From the NCBI GenBank assembly GCA_032622095.1, contig CP136062.1, forward strand, positions 35,466,918 through 35,530,917: a DNA stretch of 64,000 bases, read 5' to 3'. Below are positions 45,920-58,110 of the stretch, in pieces. Origin of the DNA: Siphonodentalium dalli (Eukaryota; Mollusca; Scaphopoda; Gadilida; Siphonodentaliidae). The position numbers and the translations under genes are program-made. The stretch's first letter is position 1. Every line of letters begins with the position of its first letter. Under the pieces are notes generated by a model. The model had not been told where the DNA came from and ran no database searches. It was given only the letters and a program-made list of their open reading frames with translations.

Positions 45920-46219
45920 GCACTTTCAATCACAGGTGTGGTTTAAAGGAAATATAGCTTAGGACCAAGAGCTGGTCCCGATAAATATATGAAAAGGGTA
46001 ATATACAAATAAAACCAACATAACAATAATAATTTATACTCTGGTGTCCCGAATAAACATACGTGTATGTTTATTTTGTTCATGAAAATTACCGCCATGT
46101 ATGAGTTTATTCCGGTCTATATGTTTATTATTTTTTTCAATTTCAAGCAGACATAATCGTATAAAAATTGCCAGCTGATTTTACTGATAAATGTATAAGC
46201 CACAGCTGGCAACAGCCAA
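45920..46219. other. Non-coding interval with a 22-bp palindrome
   Basis: 'ataaacatacgtgtatgttt' lies within a perfect palindrome at about 46053-46074. Nothing else seen. Confidence 0.4.
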
Positions 46220-48400
46220 TTACGCATCCATTTCATGACACTCAACCCCATCTAAAGTTACCATAGTAAAGTTACGCATCCATTTCATGAGACTCAACCC
46301 CATCTAAAGTTACCATAGTAAAGTTACGCATCCATTTCATGACACTCCACCCCATCTAAAGTTACCATAGTAAAGTTACGCATCCATTTCATGACACTCC
46401 ACCCCATCTAAAGTTACCATAGTAAAGTTACGCATCCATTTCATGACACTCAACCCCATCTAAAGTTACCATAGTAAAGTTACGCATCCATTTCATGACA
46501 CTCCACCCCATCTAAAGTTACCATAGTAAAGTTACGCATCCATTTCATGACACTCCACCCCATCTAAAGTTACCATAGTAAAGTTACGCATCCATTTCAT
46601 GACACTCAACCCCATCTAAAGTTACCATAGTAAAGTTACGCATCCATTTCATGACACTCAACCCCATCTAAAGTTACCATAGTAAAGTTACGCATCCATT
46701 TCATGACACTCCACCCCATCTAAAGTTACCATAGTAAAGTTACGCATCCATTTCATGACACTCCACCCCATCTAAAGTTACCATAGTAAAGTTACGCATC
46801 CATTTCATGACACTCAACCCCATCTAAAGTTACCATAGTAAAGTTACGCATCCATTTCATGACACTCAACCCCATCTAAAGTTACCATAGTAAAGTTACG
46901 CATCCATTTCATGACACTCAACCCCATCTAAAGTTACCATAGTAAAGTTACGCATCCATTTCATGACACTCCACCCCATCTAAAGTTACCATAGTAAAGT
47001 TACGCATCCATTTCATGACACTCCACCCCATCTAAAGTTACCATAGTAAAGTTACGCATCCATTTCATGACACTCAACCCCATCTAAAGTTACCATAGTA
47101 AAGTTACGCATCCATTTCATGACACTCAACCCCATCTAAAGTTACCATAGTAAAGTTACGCATCCATTTCATGACACTCAACCCCATCTAAAGTTACCAT
47201 AGTAAAGTTACGCATCCATTTCATGACACTCCACCCCATCTAAAGTTACCATAGTAAAGTTACGCATCCATTTCATGACACTCCACCCCATCTAAAGTTA
47301 CCATAGTAAAGTTACGCATCCATTTCATGACACTCAACCCCATCTAAAGTTACCATAGTAAAGTTACGCATCCATTTCATGACACTCAACCCCATCTAAA
47401 GTTACCATAGTAAAGTTACGCATCCATTTCATGACACTCAACCCCATCTAAAGTTACCATAGTAAAGTTACGCATCCATTTCATGACACTCCACCCCATC
47501 TAAAGTTACCATAGTAAAGTTACGCATCCATTTCATGACACTCCACCCCATCTAAAGTTACCATAGTAAAGTTACGCATCCATTTCATGACACTCAACCC
47601 CATCTAAAGTTACCATAGTAAAGTTACGCATCCATTTCATGACACTCAACCCCATCTAAAGTTACCATAGTAAAGTTACGCATCCATTTCATGACACTCA
47701 ACCCCATCTAAAGTTACCATAGTAAAGTTACGCATCCATTTCATGACACTCAACCCCATCTAAAGTTACCATAGTAAAGTTACGCATCCATTTCATGACA
47801 CTCAACCCCATCTAAAGTTACCATAGTAAAGTTACGCATCCATTTCATGACACTCAACCCCATCTAAAGTTACCATAGTAAAGTTACGCATCCATTTCAT
47901 GACACTCAACCCCATCTAAAGTTACCATAGTAAAGTTACGCATCCATTTCATGACACTCAACCCCATCTAAAGTTACCATAGTAAAGTTACGCATCCATT
48001 TCATGACACTCAACCCCATCTAAAGTTACCATAGTAAAGTTACGCATCCATTTCATGACACTCAACCCCATCTAAAGTTACCATAGTAAAGTTACGCATC
48101 CATTTCATGACACTCAACCCCATCTAAAGTTACCATAGTAAAGTTACGCATCCATTTCATGACACTCCACCCCATCTAAAGTTACCATAGTAAAGTTACG
48201 CATCCATTTCATGACACTCAACCCCATCTAAAGTTACCATAGTAAAGTTACGCATCCATTTCATGACACTCAACCCCATCTAAAGTTACCATAGTAAAGT
48301 TACGCATCCATTTCATGACACTCAACCCCATCTAAAGTTACCATAGTAAAGTTACGCATCCATTTCATGACACTCAACCCCATCTAAAGTTACCATAGTA
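46220..48400 (+). repeat. 52-bp satellite, ~42 units, with higher-order structure
   Basis: The unit contains 'ttacgcatccatttcatgac', 'actcaaccccatctaaagtt' and 'accatagtaaag'. Copies are nearly identical. The main variable site is caacccc (A type) or ccacccc (C type). From about 46700 to 47560 the order is CCAAA CCAAA CCAAA CC, a 260-bp higher-order unit. The 3' part is almost all A type. One unit has gagac instead of gacac near 46290. Confidence 0.95.
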
Positions 48401-48889
48401 GTACATGTACCAGAAGTAATACATGTACCGGTATTGGTACTGGTAGATATCGAATATGTAATTGTTTCCAAACTTGCGGGGGGACTATACTACCACTTTA
48501 TATAGACCGTACATTTTGCACCGACCGGTATCAATTGTGTGTAAAATTCTTATGACAAATGCGTTCTTAGCCGTTTTACTTTTTTCTTTAGTTGACTTTC
48601 TAAAAGGCCTTCTGGTCCACCTGCCAGCACATTACTTTGACTTTTCTCTGTCTTTCTAGTGTGCTAGGTGTGGGGTCGCTAACCTTGACAGTTCTGCTAC
48701 CTGATCAGACACCCCCTTACCTTATATGGTTACACATAAAAACAATTACGCATCCATTTCATGACACTCAACCCCATCTAAAGTTACCATAGTAGTACAT
48801 GTACCAGAAGTAATACTTATACATGTACCTGTATTGGTACTGGTAGATATCGAAAAATGGATGTCATTGACTTTTAATTCAATTTACAG
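48401..48889. repeat. Satellite edge sequence and an isolated satellite unit
   Basis: 'gtacatgtaccagaagtaat' + 'ggtattggtactggtagata' follows the array at 48400. The same junction recurs after a single satellite unit at 48747-48800. A ~390-bp segment including the edge is therefore duplicated. Confidence 0.75.
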
Positions 48890-49073
48890 TTATGGACACT
48901 CAAATGCCAGCAAATACCAATGGAGGGTTAACAGATTGATAGCCAATGATAGGCTTGTTCGAATATTGAGACATCTAAGAATTTGTCCGCCCTGTACTTC
49001 TATTCCGGACTGTTCTTCTATTCGGGACACCATGCAGAGTATAATTAACCGTAATACCACATGTGTGATCTAA
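48890..49073 (+). CDS. Possible terminal exon, unknown protein
   Basis: An acceptor-like caatttacag ends at 48889 and an open frame (entering in phase 2) runs 61 codons to TAA at 49071-49073. The peptide is basic in its first half and has four cysteines in the second (C-P-P-C, D-C, T-C). A possible AATAAA lies near 49140. There are no upstream exons, homology or copies to support it, so it may be chance. Confidence 0.2.
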
Positions 49074-49589
49074 AACGGTTTACAAAGTAATTGTTCGCAC
49101 AATACGTGCGATAAAATATGTACCCACAAGTAATCTAAAATAAATATATAACATGTAAGACGTTCTGCATGTAAACATTATATGGCAAAAGAAACAGTTT
49201 GTGGTACTTTGGATTCATACCCCTGTTTAAGTGCGTGGTATTCTGGCAACCCAACTTACTGAACAGCCAAATACCCATAATTTCAAAAAATTGATGAACC
49301 CCTCTGATGTAATAATTATAAATAAATTGTGTGGGTATCTCAGACACATACTTAAAGTTGGATCACCGCAGATTTAGCCCGACTATATCACTAATTGTAT
49401 TATTATTCTCACATGAACCCATATCTTATTTACATACATGTATATATATTATGATGTGTGTATGTATATGCTAAATTTGTTTACACCAATGACATGTGTA
49501 TATTGTATTTTGTTTTCTACATGAACAGTCCTCATGCCATAACATGGTTAGAACATTAAAGCATTGAATTGATTGGTTTCAAGCGAACA
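49074..49589. other. Non-coding interval
   Basis: AT-rich; nothing recognised apart from short TA-rich stretches near 49440. Confidence 0.4.
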
Positions 49590-50130
49590 ATGGGTGGTAT
49601 GCTACTTTGGTGATACTTGATGGTTAGAATGGGCCTGTTTGACATTTTGACCTTTGGTGGCGATATATATGGTATGTGATGGTTAGAATGGGCCTGTTTG
49701 ACATGTAACCTTTGGTGGCGATATATATGGTAATTGATGGTTAAAATGCGCCTGTTTGACATTTTAACCTTTGGTGGTGATATATATGGTATGAGATGGT
49801 TAGAATGGGCCTGTTTGACATTTAACCTTTGGTGGCGATATATATGGTACTTGATGGTTAGAATGGGCCTGTTTGACATTTTAACCTTTGGTGGCGATAT
49901 ATATGGTATGTGATGGTTAGAATGGGCCCGTTTGACATTTTAACCTTTGGTGGTGATATATCACCTAGTACAAACGCTATCGCATGCCAAATGGGGTGGG
50001 ATGCTGAAAAATCGCAAGCCAATTTGCGCGCGATTTAGTTGGCCGTGTCCCGCGTGACTCAGCATCGCATGCGAATATGTTTCTATATGGTATGTGATGA
50101 TTAGATTGGGCCTGTTTGACATTTTAACCC
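49590..50130 (+). repeat. ~59-bp minisatellite, 6 units plus one displaced unit
   Basis: The unit contains 'gatggttagaatgggcctgt', 'ttgacattttaacctttggt' and 'ggcgatatatatggta'. The array breaks at about 49965, and a further unit appears at 50083-50130 after a ~115-bp intervening sequence rich in 'cgcatgcgaa'-type motifs. Confidence 0.9.
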
Positions 50131-50212
50131 TTTTCCGTGTTTCTTGCTGTTAATCGGGCGCTATAGTGTTAACGTCGCGTGCCTTCACATATAAGTCGTG
50201 TCGCATCTGGGC

Positions 50213-50340
50213 CCAGTTTCATGAAAGCAACTTATGACATAGTTGGGACTTAAGATGGCCATAAGTTCAAACTTCAGTCATAAGTGCGTTTCACGAACAA
50301 GGTCCTAACTTAATATGGTCTTAACCTAAGTTATGTTCGG
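50213..50340. repeat. Possible MITE fragment
   Basis: 'gggcccagtttcatgaaagc' with 'acttatgac' and a mirrored 'gtcataagt...gtttcacgaa' gives an imperfect inverted layout over 130 bp, typical of short DNA-transposon derivatives. Confidence 0.4.
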
Positions 50341-51884
50341 AAATATGGATGGGATCTTGTTCGTGTATGTTATTATAAATAAATTTAACATCTTGCGAAC
50401 ACGGAGGCATGTTTCGGAAATGGTAGTAATTAATAACCAACTGGCACGCTATGGCAGGGACGTGGCCACTGGTTGCGCGATTAGCGGGATTTGATCGGGT
50501 TTCCATGCATGCACTATATATACTAACTGTAAACCGCCAAGACCGGACTATAAATTTCTAATTGCTGTAACAAAAAGAATATATTTTCATAGACTTGGAC
50601 ATTATTTGCGATTCAAATTACACAATCGTACAATAGACAGTAATCATGTTGTGACAATTGGTCCCATGTGCATGGAATCTGACACGAAAACATAGTTAAA
50701 ATGCACACCCATGCATGTAGTATGCACCTGTCACTATTCTGAATATCGCCCTTTCATTACAATATCATAAGTGTGCCTAGACACGCCCTATTATATATCA
50801 CCAGGCAATGTACCTAGGCATATAGAATAAACAAAAACCAATATGTTCTGCGCATAGCTGTAATAAATTGTCGAAACAGTTATAACTATCAACTCCCCCA
50901 TGCAGTCTATAAAGAATGTGATCAAAATATAATCCCAATGAAATAAGAGGGAACATGGAAAATGACATACCTACACAATCTACCACCAATCACACAGTGG
51001 CAAACAAAGAGCCAACACCCACCCAATCAGAACACAATTGTAAACACATGGAATGACCTACAATCAGATGGTGTTAATGCAAACTGTTTTAATTAATTAA
51101 AAAACAAATTAGATAATTTTTTCGAAAGCGAAAGAAGTATCAAAATACACATTTTTGAGATGGACCAATCGGGGAGGAAACGTTATAGAATGATATTTTT
51201 CCGTTTCTGGACGCCCTAAAGTCCAGATTTAACCGTTGTATGAGACCCTGTTTTCGCTTGCTCTCTCGTGAGATATATTAGAGAGAACTCATGTATCTCT
51301 TACCACACGTTTCTCTTACACTCTACAGTCATTCTTTCTGGCATAATTCGAGCGTGTGTTCACTGTTATAGGACTAGTTATTATCTTTTGTAAAAAATAA
51401 TTATTTGATTTTGTCCATTTTGGACGCCATTTTGATTTTTAGCGCAATGCTATTCCATTACTGGTGATCCACGCGGCAAGAGTAATCATTTGCACAGATC
51501 TCATACAAGATTTTTGGTATGTTGGTCGGAATTGTGTACTGATTCTAAAAATGACAAAATAATTTTGTTTATAGGTCAAACCCTATGTTGACTGGACTAA
51601 TGTCCGATTGCGCCAAAACATTGACCATGTCCTGTGGCACATCTTAGAATACTACAAGCAAACTTTCAGGCTAATCGAATCAAGACGACATGTGATATAA
51701 CACGTTCCCCAAAGTTTATCAAGGCGATATTTTTACTGATATAATGTGTTACCATCTCTGAATGTGGTTTCAGCGGTGCCCGTCATTAAAAATACCAAAC
51801 CCTCCGCAAACTGCCGGCTTTCTTTATATCGTTATCAGCGGTGTAACTTTGACGATATTTTCATTTTCATTAATTTTTACCTCA
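50341..51884. other. Non-coding interval
   Basis: No splice-bounded frame or structured RNA recognised. Confidence 0.4.
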
Positions 51885-52300
51885 GACGACTTAAAGGGGC
51901 ATATAGGAACAATAAGGAGCGTTCCTTATCATCTTAGAATATGTGTAGAAAACTTGGTACACATTGGTCACATGACCAGGGGAAAGGCGCCTTTGATACC
52001 AGGTGACCTAAAAGGGGACTGATCAATTACATGATTAATAAAGAGCGTGTATTATTAGCCCATAATATATGTGAGGAAACTGTTGGACAGAGGTAACATG
52101 ATGCGGAGAATGTTACGGGATAGGTTCCGTTGTCATCAAAATTACTTAAAGGGGCACTAATCGTTAGCAATAAAGAGCGTTCATTATCAGTTTAACAGAT
52201 AGACGGTATATCTTTATTCGGAGAGTGTCATGCAAAAGGTGTTGTTTACTTCAGGCGACTACTAATTTTAAATGACTTGAAGGGGAACTAATATTTTAAT
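51885..52300 (+). repeat. Three diverged ~140-bp units carrying 'aataaagagcgt'
   Basis: Each unit has a 'cttaaaggggcac'-type block followed by an 'aata.agagcgt' motif (about 51908, 52030 and 52170) and a tail with 'ttatca.' and 'gaaa.ttg'. This is a tandem series within a dispersed family. Confidence 0.55.
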
Positions 52301-52400
52301 AATCTTTACACGATTGCCTGTATGTCATGTGTGTCACCCCTCATTTTGACGGGTAATCCCCTGGTGTTGGAATAAAAGCTCGGACAAAGTTGCATCTACG

Positions 52401-52437
52401 GACGGACGGACAGGCGGACGGACGGACAGGCAGGCAA
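52401..52437 (+). repeat. (GGAC)n microsatellite
   Basis: Imperfect ggac/ggca repeats. A frame starting here and running to 52749 is not otherwise supported. Confidence 0.9.
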
Positions 52438-53075
52438 GCTTATTGCTATATATACCCTCATAACTGTTCACGGTGGTATAAATATGAGGCTCCTGAAGAG
52501 AGTATGTATTTTTCTCAAATTATCGCCAAGAAATTACCCCATGTAATACAAGTACGCAATGATACAGTGATAACTAACATTGCTGACAGCATTCATCTAC
52601 TCTATAGAGCTGTATATAAAGGTATAAAATCCAAATCAGGAAACAAATTGCTTTCTGGCAGAAAGAAACAGCCAGTCGATATAAACCATAGATATGATTT
52701 GTTTGTCTGGACGGATTATAATATCGCGTGTCGCGCAATTGGTCCGTAAAAGGGTAACAAAAGATCAATGATATGATATCAGTAAACGATTCAATGAGCG
52801 CATAGGGCGAGTATAAACAAACCCCCTCCTTGAAGCCACAATACAGATTATTGCAGAATTACATTTAGTAGTTTGAAAAATAGAATCACAAAGGACATCA
52901 CACACACAACTGCATGATCAGCAATTTCTTGTCAAGGCAAATACAACAAAATACAATATGTACAAATACTATGCCATGCATTTAATTGTTGGTGAATATG
53001 GAACAGAAAGTTTAATTGTTCGATGAGTTCCAGTATTATGCATATAGACAATATAGTCTGGAAAAATAGCTATCT
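52438..53075. other. Non-coding interval
   Basis: A frame ends at 52749 (its 3' ~100 codons are not repetitive), but there is no splice or start evidence. Nothing else recognised. Confidence 0.35.
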
Positions 53076-53245
53076 GGGAAACTATCACAAATACCTGCAT
53101 GGATATGGGTAAATCATGACACGAATCTATATTATACTATCACACATACCTGCATGGGTATGGGTAAATCATGACATGAACCTTATGTTATACTATCACA
53201 CATACATGCATGGGTGTGGGTAAATCATGACACGAATCTATATAT
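53076..53245 (+). repeat. ~59-bp tandem repeat, 3 units (left block)
   Basis: Units contain 'actatcacacatacctgcat' and 'gggtaaatcatgaca'. The same repeat resumes at 56648-56895, on the far side of the fold-back elements. Confidence 0.9.
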
Positions 53246-53337
53246 AAAGGATCTACAAGGAGTCCCCATTTTATAGCAGAATTTATAAAACGAGTTCAGT
53301 AAATTTACTTGGCAAGTTTTGTAAATTCCGCTATAAT

Positions 53338-54686
53338 TAGGGTGGATACACACATGCATGTAATCTCTGTAAATATCGTGTATTTGGAGTTTTACATGGA
53401 TCATACACACCGTGTTATATGTGTCCGCTGACAACCCAATCATTGCGACTGTGTTTGACCACAGTGAGTTAAACTCTGAACCGCTGAAGAGCCGTTGACT
53501 GGGACGAAGTCGTCAGGCCGCTTAAAATAATTATTCGCGCGATAACTGAAATGGTCGACGTTCTGTTTAAATCATTGTCAGTATTCTATTGATGTTAATA
53601 CCAGTGGTGGCCTCTTCCCCAACGCAGGGGGGTATGACCCCCAACATGCATGGGGAGCTATATTATCCCAGAAGCTACCGAATTCACCATTGCATATTTC
53701 CTCGACGGGGGTGTGCACGCAGCACCCTGAGTCCTGACACCCTGCTTTATAAATATCGTAGTCATGTCTGTCGTGTCTGTTTTCTACGAGTGATTAATCT
53801 AATATGCAGCAATTTATGCTATTCATATAATTATGAACATATTATACAGCTTTAAATTTGAATGCATGGTGTTGCTGTTTGTCTTCATTCGGCGAAAGGT
53901 TGCCTAGCTACGAGTTCCCAACTACGTCACCTTTCCTCTCTTGTGTTATATAGTTATACATGTATACGCAAAATTTACAACTATGGAATATTTAAGTAAA
54001 ACATTATATTGTAATTCTTGCCCAGATAATTCCGGCTGATACATTCAATTAACACTCTTAGTTATTGGAAGCTTTCGAGAACCAGCCCCTCCCCCAATCA
54101 TGGATTATGGTCGAAAATGTTATAATTCAAGCTTGTGACAGGTAGGAGCTTGTTCAACCTTTGGCTTGAAAAACATATATATAAATGGGGGGGGTGTCAC
54201 TCTTTTTAATTTCAACGCTGTACCTGCTTTATTTTTTGGCGCTATAATGAATATTTGCAATCCAAATTGAATTAATGTTATCACATGAGCTCGCTCTCAA
54301 ATTATCAGAGAAATCTCAACAAGCCGGTATCATCCTATAAAAGAATTCTGCATATTTTATTTTTGTTTTGGATGACCCTGTTTCCAAGAAATGACAGAAA
54401 CAAATCAAGTATAAAATCGACCGGCTCTAATCCACTTTTCGAAATGAATTATAACTCGTGAAAAACAGCAACATATTACTCATTTCGGCATCCATGAAAG
54501 AAGACATGTTTATGACTGGCCTGAAATTTCTGGATGGCAGTTTGTTTGATAATGGCTGATAACTACTCACTGGTGAAATTCACCTCTCGCGCGCAGGTGA
54601 TTAATTTTGTCAATTATTGGTGTGGCCATGTAAAATACATGTATTTTACATACAGACATTACATGCATGTGTGTATCCACCCTAAA
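53338..54686 (+). mobile_element. Element with 'agggtggatacacacatgca' ends, copy 1
   Basis: The left end at 53338 and the inverted right end at about 54660-54686 (tgcatgtgtgtatccaccct) bound ~1.35 kb. The internal sequence matches the next element in the same order ('gaccacag', 'gaagtcgtcaggccgcttaa', 'gcgcaggtgattaat', 'tattggtgtggccatgtaaa'). No transposase frame: non-autonomous. Confidence 0.65.
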
Positions 54687-54790
54687 CCGAGGACAAATTG
54701 TAGATTCTATTTATTACATGGTTCAAAACCTTAACAGAACACACTTAAATCAACAAATGGGACATGAAACTAGCATTGGCTTCGATCTAT

Positions 54791-56343
54791 AAGGGTGGAT
54801 ACACACATGCATGTAATCTATGTAATTATCGTGTATTTGGCGTTTTACATATGGATCATACAGACCATTTAATATGTGTCCGTTGACAACAAAATCATTG
54901 CGGCTATGTTTGACCACAGCGAGACAAGCTCTGAGCGTGCAGAGAACCGTTGACTGAACGAAGTCGTCAGGCCGCTTAGAATAATTGTTAGCGCGATAAC
55001 CCAAATGTTGGACTTTCTGTTTAAATCATTGTCAGTCTTCTCTTGATTTTATACCGATGATGGCCCCCAGGAGTTCCCCAACCTAGGGGCTATGATCCCC
55101 AACATGGGGGCAATATTATCAGTATTTCCTGACGCAGGGGCTAAATATTACCCCCGACTTGGGGCTATATATGATTCCGAAAGCTACCAGACGGGATGGC
55201 TAACTCTGAGCTATTTAAGTAAAACATATATTGTACCTTCTTGCTCAGATTATTCCGACCGATACATTCAACTAAGTCACTTAGCGATGTGAAGCTTTCG
55301 AAACCCCACGCCAAGCAAGCATTATGGTCGAAAATGTTCTATATCAAGCCTGTATATGCCAGATGTGTCGCTTCTGGTGATGTGCATTAATAAAATGTCA
55401 GATATCACACAGACTTAACTAATTTCCACATCCGTAAGAGAAGACATGTTTTGGACTGGCCTTAAATGTCCTGATAGCAGAGAATTTGACTTCGCTTATG
55501 ACTACTCACTTGTCTGGCCTGTTAACAATGAACCGCTCGCGCGCAGGTGATTAATGTTGTCAATTATTGGTGTGGCCATGTAAAATACATCTATTTTACA
55601 TACAGAGATTACATGCATGTGTGTATCCACCCTAAGCGAAGTCAAACTCTCGGCTATCAGGACATTTAAGGCCAGTCCAAAACATGTCTTCTCTTACGGG
55701 TGTGGAAATTAGTTAAGTCTGTGTGATATCTGGCACTTTATTAATGCATGAACACCAGAAGCGACACAGCTGGTGTATACAGACTTGATATAGAACATTT
55801 TCGACCACGATGCTTGCTTGGCGGGCTTTCGAAAGCTTCAAATCGATAAGGGACTAAGTTGAATGTATCGGTCGGAATAATCTGGGCAAGAAGGTACAAT
55901 ATAATATGTTTTACTTAAATAGCTCAGAGTTAGCCACCCGCCTGGTAGCTTTCGGGGTCATATATATAGCATCAAGTCGGGGATCATATAGCCTCTGCGT
56001 AAGGAAATCCTGATAATACCCCCCCCCCCCATGTTGGGGATCATAGCCCCTGCGTTGGGGAAATCCTGGGGCCATGACATTTATAAAAATCAAGAGAAGA
56101 CTGACAATGATTTAGTCAGAAAGTCCAACATTTGGGTTATCGCGCGAACAATTATTTTAAGCGGCCTGACGACTTCGTTCAGTCAACAGCTCTCTGTGTG
56201 TTCAGAGCTTGGCTCACTGTGGTCAAACATAACCGTAATGATTGGGTTGTCAACGGACACATATTACATGGTCTGTATTATCCATGTAAAACGCCAAATA
56301 CACGACAATTACAGAGATTACATGCATGTGTGTATCCACCCTA
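54791..56343. mobile_element. Fold-back element, ~0.7-kb inverted arms
   Basis: It carries the same terminal repeats as 53338-54686. The right arm (about 55640-56343) is the inverted copy of the left (54791-55490), around a short spacer that itself contains an inner right end at 55610-55635. So a head-to-head arrangement of two copies sharing their inner ends is likely. Arms differ by scattered substitutions and a C-run at 56020-56030, so the arrangement is older than the 14-kb palindrome. Confidence 0.65.
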
Positions 56344-56344
56344 A

Positions 56345-56647
56345 GGCACGCGATGACGTTTCACGTAATATGCGTTGCTCTCCCGCGTTAAGAAATAGTC
56401 CCAGATAAATAAAGACTCTTTGGCATATTTAATGGCGTATATTTAGTGACATAACTTTTCAAACTCTTCATTCATTTTGTTTGTTGGAAAAATATTAGAA
56501 GCCATAGTATTTTGAGACGTATGTACGGAATGTAAACAGACAAACCGGGAGTCAACGGTTACCTTGCACAATTTTCTGTTATTAAACGAACGTTTAATAT
56601 TACAATTTATAGAATGGGTTTATTGAATGGAATAAGTGTAGGATCGA
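56345..56647. other. Non-coding interval
   Basis: Nothing recognised. Confidence 0.4.
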
Positions 56648-56895
56648 TATATTAAATTATACTATCACACATACCTGCATGGGTAAGGATAAATCATGGC
56701 ATGAATCTATATATTATACTATCACACATACCTGCATGGGTAAGGGTAAATCATGACATGAATCTATATATTATACTATCACTCATACCTGCATGGGTAA
56801 GGTTAAATCATGGCATGATTCTATATGTTATACTATCACACATACCAGCATGGGTAAGGGCAAATCATGACGACATGAATCTATATATTATTATG
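56648..56895 (+). repeat. ~59-bp tandem repeat, 4-5 units (right block)
   Basis: Same unit as 53076-53245, same orientation. Confidence 0.9.
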
Positions 56896-57039
56896 TTTTA
56901 ACTCGTTTCACTCGAACAAACATAAATGAATTATAGAATAACAACTACGAATTATCTAAACGAAGTTTTCATCTAGAAATTCGGGTTACCGATTTGCTTC
57001 ACATAAACTGTGCACATTATATATATTGTTATCATTAAA

Positions 57040-58063
57040 TAATCACAAAATTCGCACACCTTTAATTTGCACACTTTGAATTCGTAAACCTTTACTTTAC
57101 GCACTTTGAATTCGTACACCTTTAATTTGCGCACTAAATTTGCACACCTTTAATTTGCACACTTTGAATTCGTACATCTTTAATTTGCACACTTTGAATT
57201 CGTACGCCTTTAATTTGCGCACTTTAAAAATGTACACCTTTAATTTGCGCACTTAATTCGTACACCTTTAATTTGCGCACTGAATTCGTAAACCTTTAAT
57301 TTGCGCACTTTGAATTCGTACACTTTGAATTCGCGCATTTGAATTTGTTCACCTTTAATTTGCGCACTTTGAATTCGTACACTTTCAATTTGCGCACGTT
57401 GAATTCGTACACCTTTAATTTGCGCACTTTGATTTCGTACACTTTTAATTTGCGCACTTTGAATTCGTACACTTTTAATTCGTACACCTTTAATTTGCGC
57501 GCTTTGAATTCGTACACTTTTAATTCACGCATTTGAATTCGTACGCCTTTAATTTGCGCACTTTGAATTCGTACATTTTTAATTTGCGCATTTTAATTTG
57601 TACACCTTTAATTTGCGCACTTTGAATTCGTACACTTTTAATTTGTGTACTTTGAATTCGTACACTTTTAATTTGTGCACTTTGAATTCGTACACTTTTA
57701 ATTTGCGCACTTTGAATTCGTAAACCTTTAATTTGCGCACTTTGAATTCGTACACTTTTAATTTGCGCACTATGAATCCGTACACATTTAATTTGCGCAC
57801 TTTGAATTCGTACACTTTGAATTTGCGCACTTTGAATTCGTTCACCTTTAATTTGTGCATTTTGAATTCGTACACTCTTAGTTCGCGCATTTGAATTTGT
57901 ACACATTCAATTTGCGCACTTTGAATTCGTACACTTTTAATTTGCGCCACTTTGAATTCGTACACTTTGAATTTGCGCACTTTGAATTCGTACACTTTTA
58001 ATTTGCGCACTTTGAATTCGTACACCTTTAATTTGCTCACTTTGAATTCGTATACTTTGCGAT
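57040..58063 (+). repeat. 30-bp minisatellite upstream of the lipid transfer protein gene
   Basis: About 34 units of 'cacctttaatttgcgcactt' + 'tgaattcgta'. Because the unit is a multiple of three, long repetitive frames appear on both strands; they are artefacts. The array ends 48 bp before the start codon of the gene, so it occupies the proximal promoter or 5' UTR. Confidence 0.95.
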
Positions 58064-58110
58064 TCCCATACAGCGTCGTTGGATATCAGCCAACACTGAA
58101 TATCAGAGCG

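Noticed and set aside
46220-48400. Regular repeats resembling a CRISPR array
   Set aside because: The units are directly adjacent near-identical copies with no unique spacers, in a eukaryotic context; this is a satellite.
52390-52749. 119-codon frame
   Set aside because: Its start lies in a ggac microsatellite and no splice site, homology or repeat copy supports it.
57296-58040. Long repetitive frames on both strands (10-residue repeats rich in K, V, Y or N, T)
   Set aside because: They are translations of a 30-bp minisatellite whose unit is a multiple of three; frames exist on both strands equally.
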